Source: Megamerina dolium
Taxonomy: Eukaryota > Arthropoda > Insecta > Diptera > Megamerinidae
Assembly: GCA_963854835.1 (NCBI GenBank)
Contig: OY978525.1
Coordinates: forward strand, 95,942,136-96,006,135
Reading direction: 5' to 3'
DNA: 64,000 nt
The position numbers and the translations under genes are program-made. Shown here piece after piece: positions 34,561 through 46,760 of the stretch. The notes beneath the pieces are model-generated. The model saw nothing but the letters and a program-made list of their open reading frames with translations, did no database searches and was not told where the DNA came from. Position 1 is the stretch's first letter; the number at the start of each line of letters is the position of its first letter.

Positions 34561-37500
34561 AGATTTAGGTCGAGAAGAGTAAATATTTGTTTATATCACT
34601 ATAAATCTGTGTCTAATATATATGTTTCTGTATTGGGACTAAGTAATAGAATCATGATCTCTTTGGCCGTCCTTAACGAACTTGAACTTAAAAATTGAAA
34701 CTCGATTCTTTAATTTAAACAGATTTATAACATTTTTTATAATGGAAAACTTAAATATAGAATTTCATAATTCAAAATGTCTACTAATTGTATTTGGACG
34801 TGTCTGCGCATTTATGATGAATTTGCCGACATAAGAGTACAATCTACATATGAACAGTCTATATACACTTTGGCATACATAAAACTACAATTTTATATAT
34901 CCACATGCTTATAGTATATACATTGCACTTGCTGATTCTACTGCAGCATGACAATCATTAGAAAAAAAATCAAAGTAATAAACAAGAACAGCTACGGAAT
35001 TATGCCACATAATGCATGCATCAGCTAGCGACAGTCCTATGTAGTCGTATGTTAGCAGCAATATAACCAACCATACATATGCATTTACTACATTGCTATT
35101 GCATTGTCACATTGCAACATGAAAGTCGTCATTTCAGAAAGTCGCGACGTGCAAAAACACTGCATTTCAAAGTTAAACAGAAGTAGAAATTCTACATTCT
35201 AAACAGCAGCAAGTGAGCAAGAGTATACTCTATACCGAACGACTGCTAGCATAAATGACTGAAAGCGAACTGTAGAATAAGCACATTAAAATGACCCACA
35301 TTTCCATCTCTCGCTCTCTCTCTCTTTCGCTCTGTCTTATTCCCAAGAAGCACTTACAATATGTTGTTAGCTCCTCAAAAAATGTCAGCATGTTTATATC
35401 ATATGTATTTGTATTAGAAAATAGAGTTGGTCTCGAGTGATGGAAAAAGAGGCTAAAAGAGTGTAAAAGAAGGCATTCATGCTTCATGTTGTATATAATG
35501 TATAAGCGCGTACTCGTATGCGTATGAATATATGAATTTTATGTTGTTGTTATTATTGCTGTTGTAATTTATTGTTCCCATACTCATATGTGTATATTAG
35601 ATTAGTCCTAAAAATATATAGCATTTCAGAAACTAAGCAAAAAATAAGAATAGAAAAGAAGAAATTATTTTAAAAGGGATTTACTAGCCCATTCTGCTAT
35701 TCAATACAAAAATAAGTGTATTGAAGCAACAAAAAGAGTTACGGAAGCTAGTTAGAATGCATCAGAAAATCTGACTTTTTTCAATTAAAAAAAAAGACAT
35801 AGAAAAAGTTTTTCCCTTTCTATGCAGGCCAAAATTGGTCAAAAGAAAACAGTTTTAATGATTTTTGTTTTCAAAAAACTAGTCAATTATTTCAAAAATA
35901 AGAAACCTATTTTTCTACAAGAAACTGCAACAAACACTTTTCAATACCTTCAATACTAGCTGTCAGACAAATTCTCATAGAAAGCACATAAAAGACTGAA
36001 ATTAGTTAGATTTTTTTGATTGGTCTAATTAGCATTTAGTATGTATTTTCATTCCGGATGCATCTGAATGCTTGTGAGCGGCGTTTGATTTGTTGCAAAC
36101 GATGCGCCAGCCAGCAACTCACTAACTTGCTGATTGTTGCTGGTGCCAATGCAAGAAAGTGTTGAAAACGAATAGAAGAAATGCAAGAAACAACAACAGT
36201 AACCATTTAAAAAGATTAGTGGAGTCAAGTATGCTAGCTTTGACGATTGTAATGGCAACAAGCTATGACTACATAATGTTATTAGTTACATAGTTATAGT
36301 GTAAGCAACCATAAAGTATTATATACATAGAGAAACAGCTGCTATATGAAACGTTGCAATTGTTAGATTTTCAGAAAATGCAATAGAAATTTTAACAAAG
36401 AGAGCGAGAGATAAAGAAGTGCGCCAAAGAGAAATGAAGAAAATTTCTTGGCACTTGCAACGTAATGTTGCGCTCACACACACTCACACACACAAACAAA
36501 AAAGGAAAACATGAATAAAGAAAAGAAAAAGCTGATTATGAAAGATGATGATAAAATATTGTTCCACTTATCTTACTTTAACACTTTGGCATGGTGCCCT
36601 CCATTTCATTGCGTTGCTTGCTTTCATAGTTGTACATGCACATGAATACACGCTTACATAGAAATGTACTTAAAATGTAGAATGAGTGAATGTTTCCCAC
36701 TATGGCTAACTAACAATTGTTGAGAATTTAAAATCACATCTTACAGAGCAAAAAAAAAACAAAAAAAGAAAAGGAAAATATAAAAAAAAATATCCCCAAC
36801 ATACGTCAGCACCTCAACAGCATCAAAGTGGTAGTTGATGGAACCATTAAAACCAACCATCATCATCATCTTCATCAGTAAAAAGAAGTCATAACCATAC
36901 CCACAATGTAGCAATCACTAGAACAATACCTTTCTACATAGAAATTCTATACTACACATTTTTATTGTTTTAACATATCAATTTAAAAAAAAAATTCTTT
37001 GTTTCCCCTACTCCATTTTTTGTTTTCATTTTTTTTTCTCCCCTAAGGTTTCACTTTTGACATTTCGACTGTCAAGTGCTGACATTTAAACCATTTAACA
37101 CTTTCTGAGTTGTTTCTACTGTTTTTGTTACACTTTAATTGTACTAAAAAGAGTACTTGTAATGACAGATGAAAAAATGAAAGCAACTTACGGATGACAA
37201 TAATAGAAACATATGATAAAATATAGTGCTTCATTTAATTTTGTCATACTATTATTCTTTTCTATTTCTTGTATTATACATACAATGCATATTCATATAT
37301 ATAGTTATGGTTTTGTGAGTTCTTTCCTTTACTTTCTATGCAGCACTCTTGTGACCTTGTCAGACAATTAACTGCAGGCAAATACTTGTAAGTATATGGT
37401 ATATACACAAAGCTTCTGAGAGTAAGTACTTGACTTGGGAGCGTATGCAGAGCAATAATCTATTGAAGTAAATTTTTTGTTATTCGCAAAGGCACAGTGT

Positions 37501-38209
37501 TGTCGAGAACTTAGTTTTTCAGCACTCAATAAGTGTGTGTTTTTCCTTTAAGCACACTAAAATTTGGATTTCTTTGGAAAGGCGTATACCTGCGGTCCAG
37601 TAATTATTACCAAATACTTCTGTCAATAAAAAATTTCTCTCTGTCACAAGATTTTTGCCGGTTGGAATCGTCATCTGTAATTAAGTCTCTTCCAATCTTG
37701 TTTAAATTTCCACGAACTATTTTACAAGAAGTGTTCAGCATGGGCAATCATTTAGATCTAGGATTTGATCACTAAATGTTAGTTTCGTCTAAGAGAATTT
37801 CTTAAAAATAAATCTAAAAACGAAAAGGAAAATCAATACTGAAGAAGAAGTCTGATCAATCAATTAATGCTAAATTTTTACTTAGCAACCATAATCCATG
37901 AATGAGAACATCATTGTTGTGAGTTTTACAAGAAAATGTTTTGAATTTAATAAACAATAATTAAAAATGTCATTTTTTTGACGGCATTTGGAAGAATAAA
38001 TTCTTATATTTTTGTAAGAATACTGTTGAGCTGAGCCAAACCTTGAATCGGAGCTCGAAACATAAACAGAATACCAATATCCTAACACAATGTGATACGG
38101 CATTCACTTGAACATTTTATTTTATAAATATGGGCTCATTAAATGAATATTAATATAAAATATTGTTAATTCCATCATATACTTATTTTAGTTGCATAAA
38201 ATTATATAT
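34561..38209. other. Non-coding, AT-rich
   Basis: No coding frame supported. A pyrimidine (CT)n tract lies around 35312-35335. The minus-strand frame at 36049-36261 has no splice signals or family resemblance I can see. Confidence 0.5.
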
Positions 38210-38225
38210 TTTTATTAATGCAAAT

Positions 38226-38592
38226 GGGTGCCGTAGCTCAGTGGTTAGTGTGTTCGCCTTCTGATCTGAAGGTCGTGGTTCAATCCCCGGCTGATGCATA
38301 ACAAATTTAATATCGATAAGATTTTTCTTTCGAATGGTACCCACCTGTCGGCAAGCAATTGGCAATTCTTCCGACAGTAACAACTTGCCATGAAAAAGCT
38401 TCTAAAAGAATTCTGTGAAAAATCTCAGAAAAAGTGATGTCACAAGTGTTCTGCCGTTCGGAACCGGCTAAAATAAGTAGGTCCCTTCTAATACTGTCCA
38501 AATTTAAGACGCACAACAGTAATGGAAGAGAAGCTCGGCCAATGAGCCCTTTGGGGCTTTAAGTGCCACATATTTATTTTTTTATTTTTTTT
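38226..38592 (+). mobile_element. tRNA-derived SINE, intact young copy
   Basis: The perfect 16-bp target duplication TTTTATTAATGCAAAT lies at 38210-38225 and 38593-38608. The tRNA-like head is at 38226-38300, with A box TAGCTCAGTGGTTAGTG, a 'ccttctgatctgaagg' stem-loop, and B box GGTTCAATCC. A ~250-bp body follows, ending 'gtgccacata' with a T-rich tail. It would be transcribed by RNA polymerase III. This is the best reference copy in the window. Confidence 0.97.
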
Positions 38593-38608
38593 TTTTATTA
38601 ATGCAAAT

Positions 38609-41600
38609 ATAGCATGTAGACATGTTACATTGCTCAGTGAAAAAAATCAAACCTAATATCAATGTTAATTTGCTTGTACACAAACAATTTAAAAAACTTG
38701 TAACTGAATATCACATGAAAAACTTTAATAAGTCATTTTATATGTATTTAGTTTAAGTATACTACATGCATACACCTATATATCCATATATTTGTATATG
38801 GTCATATATTCGTACTTGTAAAACCTGACTGTAATGTGATTGTCTAGCTATTGAGATTGTTATTGTGTTTTTGTGTGTTTTTTTTTTACCAAATACTAAT
38901 CATATAAAATATATAAGCATATCTTAGAGGTAATTATTGTAACAATTACCATACCATTAAAATTAATTATATTAGATTACTAGCATAGATGTACCTTAAA
39001 GTGTTATTGCGAAACACTAAGTACCTGCATAAGTACCGTAGTAAGACATTGTTAATTTCTTATGCATGGCGTTATACTTAGCATAAGTTAACAGCCACGA
39101 AATTACAATAGGTAATATAAGAATGACCACATTGGGACAGAATTGATTTTTTATTATACAAATACTTATTTGTGTAAGAAAAAAATTATTTACTATATGT
39201 AGAAGGTATAGAAGAATACAATTTTTGGTAATTATCCTGAATAAAAATGACAACGAAACCAACATTCTACAATGAATTGCAATCCTTCTTCAAATTAAAA
39301 ATAAGTTCGGTATATGTATTCATAAAGTAAGTCGAAAAAAACAATAAGGGAATTGTGAAATGAAATAAATTAACGTCGAGGCTAAAAATATTAAAATTTT
39401 GGCATTCGGTTGCGAACATCCAATTTCCATAATTTGAAATATCTGAATATATTTTTATATAGTTTATACACAGGAGCCTTCATATGATTTGCACTCATTA
39501 CGTAAATATACTTAGCAGTGTATAGGTTGTATAAAACCGTAGGACATAATTTCTCCCTGACACTAAGGCAATATATTTTTACTCTTCTGCGAAATTTTGA
39601 ACTGCAACATTAATCATAATTTTGTGATAGTTCATTTTGATCATTTTTATTAAGATATGCAAAAGTGCACTAAGTCGAATATTTGAAGGCTTCTACAACT
39701 GTCCAAAAATAAATTCCGTAACAATTTCCATGTGGAAAATTCTGAAATAGTCCATATTAGAAATGATCGCTTTTCAACAACAGAGCTAGCAGAAATATGG
39801 AATATTAATAGGAGAACTCAACGTAATCTAGTCTCATAGTGATGGAAGGACAACTAACTTGAGAAGAAGCTTTATTGCAGGACAGGTAAGGAAGGCACTT
39901 TGTTGCTATAGTTAGAATATTTAAGCTCTAGATAAACAAAATCTGATTGGCGAAGACTGTTGCAAACGATGTAGTCGGGTACTATCGGCCTTCGACAAAT
40001 AATTAATTTGTTCATGAACAAACAAAATAAAGAATGACAAATAGAGACAAATGAAGAAGCAATTTAAAAGGGATGACTGTAATGCACAAGGGTAGCCTCA
40101 GATCCAAAAATGTTAAACATTTAAAATACAAAAAAAACATGTATGTATAAATAGTCAGAAGTGTATACCTTGACTATTGAAAACCCTAAATTTCGTTTCA
40201 AAATTCTGATTTTATTTCATTGTTATATGATATATAAATGCATCATTAAAATTGTGAGTACCGTAAATTGTACCGTAAAATTGCATTAAGTACTACACAA
40301 TATAATATAGTTGCACATTTCTAGATACAAATGAATATATATACATATATTCATCGTTTTCATATGTAGCTATTAACAAATGCCAATTGCCAATTTTATT
40401 ACGAAGCCTTGCTATTTCTACTAAGCTAAGAAATTGCATGTTATGCTTATAAAATATGGTGTTGTAAGAGTGCAGAAGAAGGAGAAAAATAAGAAGAAAA
40501 ACGTAAACAAGCCGAAGCAAAATAACATAAACAACAAACGCAATATAGTTTAGCCATAAATCGTGCACGCCTGAGCTTCACTAGTTTAATTACATTGCTT
40601 GTAATTTTTTTATATATTTGTAACTTGTTGCAAGTCGAATACATTGCAAATGCAATAGATGCCCTTAACAAATATACTACTCAAGTAGCGTATTTCGTAT
40701 GCGCTTGAAGCATTTTTCATACTGTTTTAGTATCTATTTGTAGTACCTACTTGCTATGACAGTTAGTTGCGGTATATTGTTGTTACCAACATTGCATCAC
40801 ATTTGACGCTTTGGTCGTCTAGTAAAGCATACTTCTCCTCCTGCTTCTTTTATGTATTGTTATTATTTAAATCGTCTGTCTATTTTATTATTACAAATTT
40901 TTTTCACTTGGCTCATTCTCATTGCTCCACTACTTATTGCTTCATACATACATACATGCACGCTATACTTCGTCTGTCCCTACCGCAACGAATTGTCGCT
41001 TATTGTCACTTGTCATGTATAAATATGTTTTTGTATACATATTTGTATTCTGTATGCTAATACCATATTACTGTTCAAGTGTTGTAGAAATTCTATTAAC
41101 TTGCCATTGTTGTTGCCATGAATTTGCAAATTACTTGCATTTTCTTGTTGTTCTTGTTACTGCTATTTTTGTTATTACTGTTACCATTAGCACTAGTGAC
41201 ATACAATTTGTTTATGCTGCCAGTGGTTCCGATGATTATCATAGTTGTTATTGTTGGTGATGACATTAATTATTCATGAATATTTTTAAAACGAACGTTT
41301 ACGAACGGATTTAACTATTTAAATGAAGAAAACATGAATACAAGTGATGTTAGTGATAGTGATGGTGGTGGTGGTGGTAGACACCTACTACATATAAATA
41401 CATATGAATATTTTTCACTTTGTTGCTTCATTACCATGACGCCATAGAATATATAACTATTCGTTAGTAGTCACCAAAGCTGCTGTTGCATCTTGTTGTA
41501 GTGATAGTTGTTCTTATTGTTATTCATTTAATGATTTACTATGAATTTTTATTGCAAAAGATGAAAGTATAAACAAGGAGTTTGTTTTTATGTCGTTTTT

Positions 41601-41804
41601 TTTTTTTTAATTTATTTAATTTAATCAAGAAAGTCTTTCACTATCGCTTCATTTTTTGATTTCCTTTCCGATGACACAGCAATAATGGAAAAACACAAAG
41701 CATGATTTTGATGATAGAATAAAGATATCGTAAATGTTGATTTGCTTCATTTCTCTTTGAAGACATTCACTTTTTTACAACAAATAATTATTTTTCTACA
41801 GTGA
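38609..41804. other. Non-coding, AT-rich
   Basis: No gene or named repeat supported. A short (GGT)n-like tract is near 41362-41380. Confidence 0.5.
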
Positions 41805-42005
41805 CTGCGAAGTACCTTGACCGAGTTTATATTCCAGTTTTGTTTGGCGTGCTAAATGTTGAAAGAGACTTTCCTCCACTACCCAATTTCGTAGAGTAGA
41901 ACTGTCTTGTGGTATCGATTTTGCTGAGTTTTGTCACAGACCTCTTCAATTTAAGAAGTGATTGCCAAATGCTTATAGAAGTTTAAAATTGCTACAAAAT
42001 TTATT
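41805..42005 (-). mobile_element. Old SINE copy, truncated
   Basis: Diverged minus-strand body: 'gcgtgctaaatgttgaaaga', a decayed 'tagaactgtcttgtggtatc' block and 'gctgagttttgtcacagacc' correspond to the SINE body read in reverse. No tRNA-like head remains. Confidence 0.6.
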
Positions 42006-45000
42006 CATTTATATTTATCTGTGGGGTGAATTAATATTGATATTTTTTGTAATAATGTCGAAATATTTTATATGTAAAAAATATTTTTAAAAATAGTTTT
42101 CGATTTTTTTTGCGTTATTTTCGAAATTTTATTTTCTTATATTCATATATTTTTATTTTAAAAATATTTTTGTCGAATAAAAAATGTTTGTAATAATTCC
42201 AAAATTAAGTTTTACAAATGCTCCGTATAAAAGAAACTTCGACATTATCGCAAAAATGTTGCAGCATATTCGCAAAAGGATGTTTTGAAGGGTTGTGTGC
42301 TATATCATACTACAGCACTTCATTTGACATCATCTGTTGGATTAATGTATTAAATTGATTTCTATCAGTCAATTGCATTATTAGAGAAACTACAAGTAGA
42401 TATATGGTATAACTTTTAAAATTATGATATTCCCAAGGGGCGTTTTCCTTAATAAACCCACTGAAAAATTTATGAATTTCTAGAATGAATCAAGCCAGTA
42501 CATTTAAACCAGTTATGCAATGTTTGCATGTATCAATTTTAATAAATATATTAAATGAGCATTCAATTTGTTAAACAAAGCATTTATAAATTGGTGTTTC
42601 ATTTTGTTATTTCCTCTTTATTATGATTTTATTATTATTATTTTTCTTTTTTAATAAATAATTTAAATGCCATTTTTTACTACTCAACATCTGAATAACT
42701 TCATCAGTTAAATTATCATTTTAACACCCACACAGAAGCACGCTTCCACACACACACACACTTGTATCAACTTGCATGTATGAACGAATATATAAAATGT
42801 TTAAATAAAAATTTAATCTCATTTTAAATATGCCTTTAACCATATAATTTGTATTGGATTATTTATTCTGTTAATAAGCAATGATAATGATGCGAAGGCA
42901 TTGAGATGGTTGTGTGTGTGTGTAAACATATCATACGCACATGTACGACTGCATATGTAGCTATAATATGTATATATAAGCGAACATATCATAAATGTGA
43001 ATGCGAATTGTTTGTTATTTTTTATTTATTATTATTATTATTTTTTTTTATTATAATTTTTTGTTTTTTGTTGATATGTTTTCAAAAATACTCCCAAGAG
43101 AAAAATATTCAATGTATTGAAAATTGGACGAAATAGTTACACAGTCGTTGTATATCTCCATAATCATATAATATATTATATATTCAGCAATATGAATAAA
43201 AAAAAGAATTAAAAATTCGCGTATTGAAAATATGAGCCAACAAATTTTGGCAATGTCTTAAAATACAAGAATCTAACATTTTTTAATACAATGACCAAAT
43301 TGGAGGCAAATTTACCTATATTCATTACTACTTGCTTGGTTTACATATTCCAACTGGGCGAGCACAATTCACACAATTCACAAATACTTTGTAATATTGT
43401 AAATCTACCCGTGCTAGTAGTCACTGACAGGTTCTTGCCACGCGTTTACTATCACACTACTACCTTGCTATCTTGTGGTCTACCTGTTTGCTTGTTTTGT
43501 TTGTTTTTTCCCCCTTGAAAGTTGTTCAATTATCTGTATATGTATATATGAGTGACTTTTCATTAAAAAAAATATATTAACATCCATAATAATTACATTA
43601 TGGCATTAAAGTGTTTGCCATTACAATATTTTTAAGCCACTTAATTTATATTTATTAAGTTGCTGCATAATTAATTGCTTGCAACATACATACATACATA
43701 CGTCGAACTAAATAAATTACCCACACTAGAGCAATTGAACGGTTGGACCCCATACACCAAACAAACTGAATCGAACCAATTTACATAGATTAGTAGATAT
43801 ATTCTTAATGAATATTATTATAATTATAATATTGTTCTCATTATTATTATGATTTGACATTAACAATAATAGCAATATTTACAGTGATTATACTCGTATT
43901 AACGATAGCAATTTGCATTTAATAAACAAATGGGATAGGCAACCGTTTGTATGCTAAAAAGAAACCTTAATATTAATTTTAATTTATTATATGTACCTAA
44001 TAAAATAAGAGTAGACCGCATAGAATGCTTTAAAAAACCTATGTACATATAGTCAAGACTAAGTGTGTGTGTGTGTGTATAGAGTATAAGTTAGATATAG
44101 CGACTACATATATACTCGCAGTTTATCATATTTCGCTTATTTTTCTAATAGTATTAAAATAATTAAATTTATAAAATATTTCTTCCGCGTACAGAGTATA
44201 AGTGTGTTATATTTTTATTATACATTTTGACAGTTTGCCACATAATTCAATTATGTAGATGCCATTTATGAAATTAAATTTATAATACATTCTAAAAACT
44301 AAATATTAATCATATATACGTATATGTTACGAGTAAGTGCTCGTATTTGATATGAGTAGTGAAACAGTAGCGTAGTTGTTACGTAGTACACTTCATATTA
44401 ACTACTATGAATGGCAACTTCTATTCATTTACTGCCAAAAGTTTAATATGTATTCAGAATGCATAAATAAATAAAAATATTAATTATTCGGATGTTCATC
44501 TTGAGATTAAATATATTTTTCTTGAATTTTTCTTTAATAGAGAGCTAAGTGGAACTAATTTGAAAGAGGGTGTAGGGTAATATTTTCATAAGCCAGTGGA
44601 AGTATTTTTGTATTCAGTGAGTGCTGGATTAAAAAGTTTTTTTTTTCTTATTTTATGTCCAATATATCCATTTAGATGACTTCGATATGAATATTTCAAA
44701 TAAAAAATAGAAGCTTTATTATATTCCACTGTTTACTTCACGCCAACCCAAACGGAACTATTTACTTTTTTCCACAATAAATTAATATTTCTTCACTAAG
44801 TATTTAATCTATAATAACACTCACCCTTTTATGCTTAATACCCCCCAATATCCACCTATTTATTTACTACAAAGTAACAACTTTACTTTACTGATGAGAA
44901 ATAAAAAACTACACAAAAATTGCCAAATACGATATATGCTGAAGCACCACAAAATATATAACTAACAAAATTTAGTTTTCTGTTCCCGAAAAAAAACCAC

Positions 45001-45751
45001 AAATAAAACAACGAATATCAAAGACTAGTGTATATACGCCATGTATTGAAGCGTTGACGGCATACATAGAAAATGTATTAAAATCAGCACTAACAAACCG
45101 CAATGACAAACAAAAATGAAAACATCGAGAGTCAACTAAGCTGCCAGCAATAGAATGAACTGTACTACTATGTAAGAATAAATTCAAACATATGCATGGG
45201 TACACATACACAAATATTTATTACTAACTCACTACTAACCCAGTTATTGAATTCAATATCAGAAAATATATTTTTGATATGATTTTTTTTTTTTTTGCTT
45301 TCATTCCTACTTTCTGTGTCAGCTGAATAGAAGAGAAAAATAGACTCGTAAATAAGCATTAGATATGTATTTACGTATTTACATTGTATACTCTATATAT
45401 ACTCTCGTATATAAGTACAATGCATAAATTTATATGTGGCACACAGTATGCTTATGTTGCACATGCATATGTCACATCAAATTTTTTGTTACTGTTGCCT
45501 CTGACAGTGGTGATGATGATGATGGTGATGATGATGATGCTGTTGGTACTTTTTCAGCCACACTCTATTTATATGTTGCCTATTTTAGTTGCACAGTATT
45601 GTTGCATTTCACACTTCTGTATCTGACATTTTCACAAAGACCTACATGTATTAAATCAGTCCAAAATTATATGTTATTTTTAAAATATCACATTCTACGT
45701 GATTCAACTAAAGAATATTAATTAGAATTTGAAAAAAAATATATATTGTAT
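42006..45751. other. Non-coding, very AT-rich
   Basis: Poly-T and (ATT)n stretches and short (TG)n and (GAT)n runs (45508-45539). No coding frame supported. Confidence 0.5.
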
Positions 45752-46760
45752 GTAGGTTAGGTTAGGTTATGAGAGTGCGCACATAGGCCAGAATTAGGTC
45801 CGTTGTGATGCCGCCACGCGGATTATCCCTTCACCTAGTTACTCGCTGAACCAATCGGAATGTTGAATGAATTTTAGGAAATTGACAATGTCGATCTGGT
45901 ATAGTTGGGCTAGGTCACTCAGCTGGTAGTATCCTAGAATTTTTTTTCGATTTTTATTTAAAGCGGGGCAGGTACATAGTAGATGTGAGATCGTTTCAAG
46001 TTCCTCTTCATCTCTGCAGCTTCTGCAGAAGTCATAAGTGAGTTTGCCCAAACCTAATCTCAGAGCGTGTGAGGCAGTGACAATGTCTACCGTATTAAGA
46101 TCGGCAAGCTTTCGTGAACGTTTCTTGCTGAGTAGGGGCCACAGCAAGAAACGTTCCCACTTTTCTGGAAGACGTTAGTGGTGATAACCTTCAAATTAAG
46201 CTTACACGTGGCTATGGGGATCCCTAACCGAGAATTCTCCTGGGTTAGAGACTCTTTTGTACCCTGTCTATGCAGTTTTCCGGGTACCCAACACAAGAGA
46301 ATATTGTGCTGCTCAGCCATCTCGTTAAGAGATTTGAGGCAGTCAAGAATGGTCTTCGATTTCACCAGAAATGACTCCAGGGCTTTAATTGCAGCTTGGC
46401 TGTCGCTCAAGATGCAGATGTCTCTGCGAGAGACAATGCTCTGTTTGATCAAAGTAAGTGCGTTGTGAATCGCTTTAACTTCTGCCTGAAACACACTACA
46501 GTGGTCAGGCAGGCAGAAAGAAATATTTAGGTTGAATATTTCGGAATACACACCTGCTCCCACCCTTCCATCAACCTTAGAGCCATCCTTCCGCCTCCCA
46601 GGCGAACCTATCAGAGAAGGATGTTAGGAATTTCATTTCAAAGGCATATGTAGGCTTGATATAATCAAGTGAAGTTTCAATATTAAAACTATCCAGTATG
46701 CTTGCATGTCCGAACGACTTTGATGTCCATTGGTGCAAGGATTGGTAACATGGGAGGATT
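45752..46760 (-). pseudogene. 3' end of an RNase H-bearing LINE (non-LTR retrotransposon)
   Basis: On the minus strand an RNase H domain is visible: KDGSKVDGRVGAGVYSE (first Asp), FQAEVKAIHNALTLI (Glu), CILSDSQAAIKALES (Asp), and a damaged end block CWVPGKLHRQG. A frame change near 46120-46150 leads into the LINE C-terminal Cys/His block: DFCRSCRDEEELETISHLLC, then TCPALNKNRKKILGYY, ending QHSDWFSE at 45839. The 3' untranslated part ends in TAACC repeats (about 45753-45767), a likely tail. The reverse transcriptase part is missing, so this is a 5'-truncated insertion. RNase H places it in the I/LOA/R1-like group; I cannot narrow it further. Confidence 0.82.
46116..46156. repeat. Perfect 15-bp inverted repeat in the LINE relic
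   Basis: GAACGTTTCTTGCTG (46116-46130) and its exact complement (46142-46156), with an 11-nt loop. It sits at the junction where the LINE reading frame changes. Confidence 0.95.

Noticed and set aside
39700..39900. Possible transposase helix-turn-helix ('RNDRFSTTELAEIWNINRR')
   Set aside because: A single short stretch with nothing recognisable on either side and no terminal repeats.
45753..45767. Telomere-like GGTTA repeats
   Set aside because: Only a few units, at the 3' end of a LINE relic, so a retrotransposon tail explains them better.
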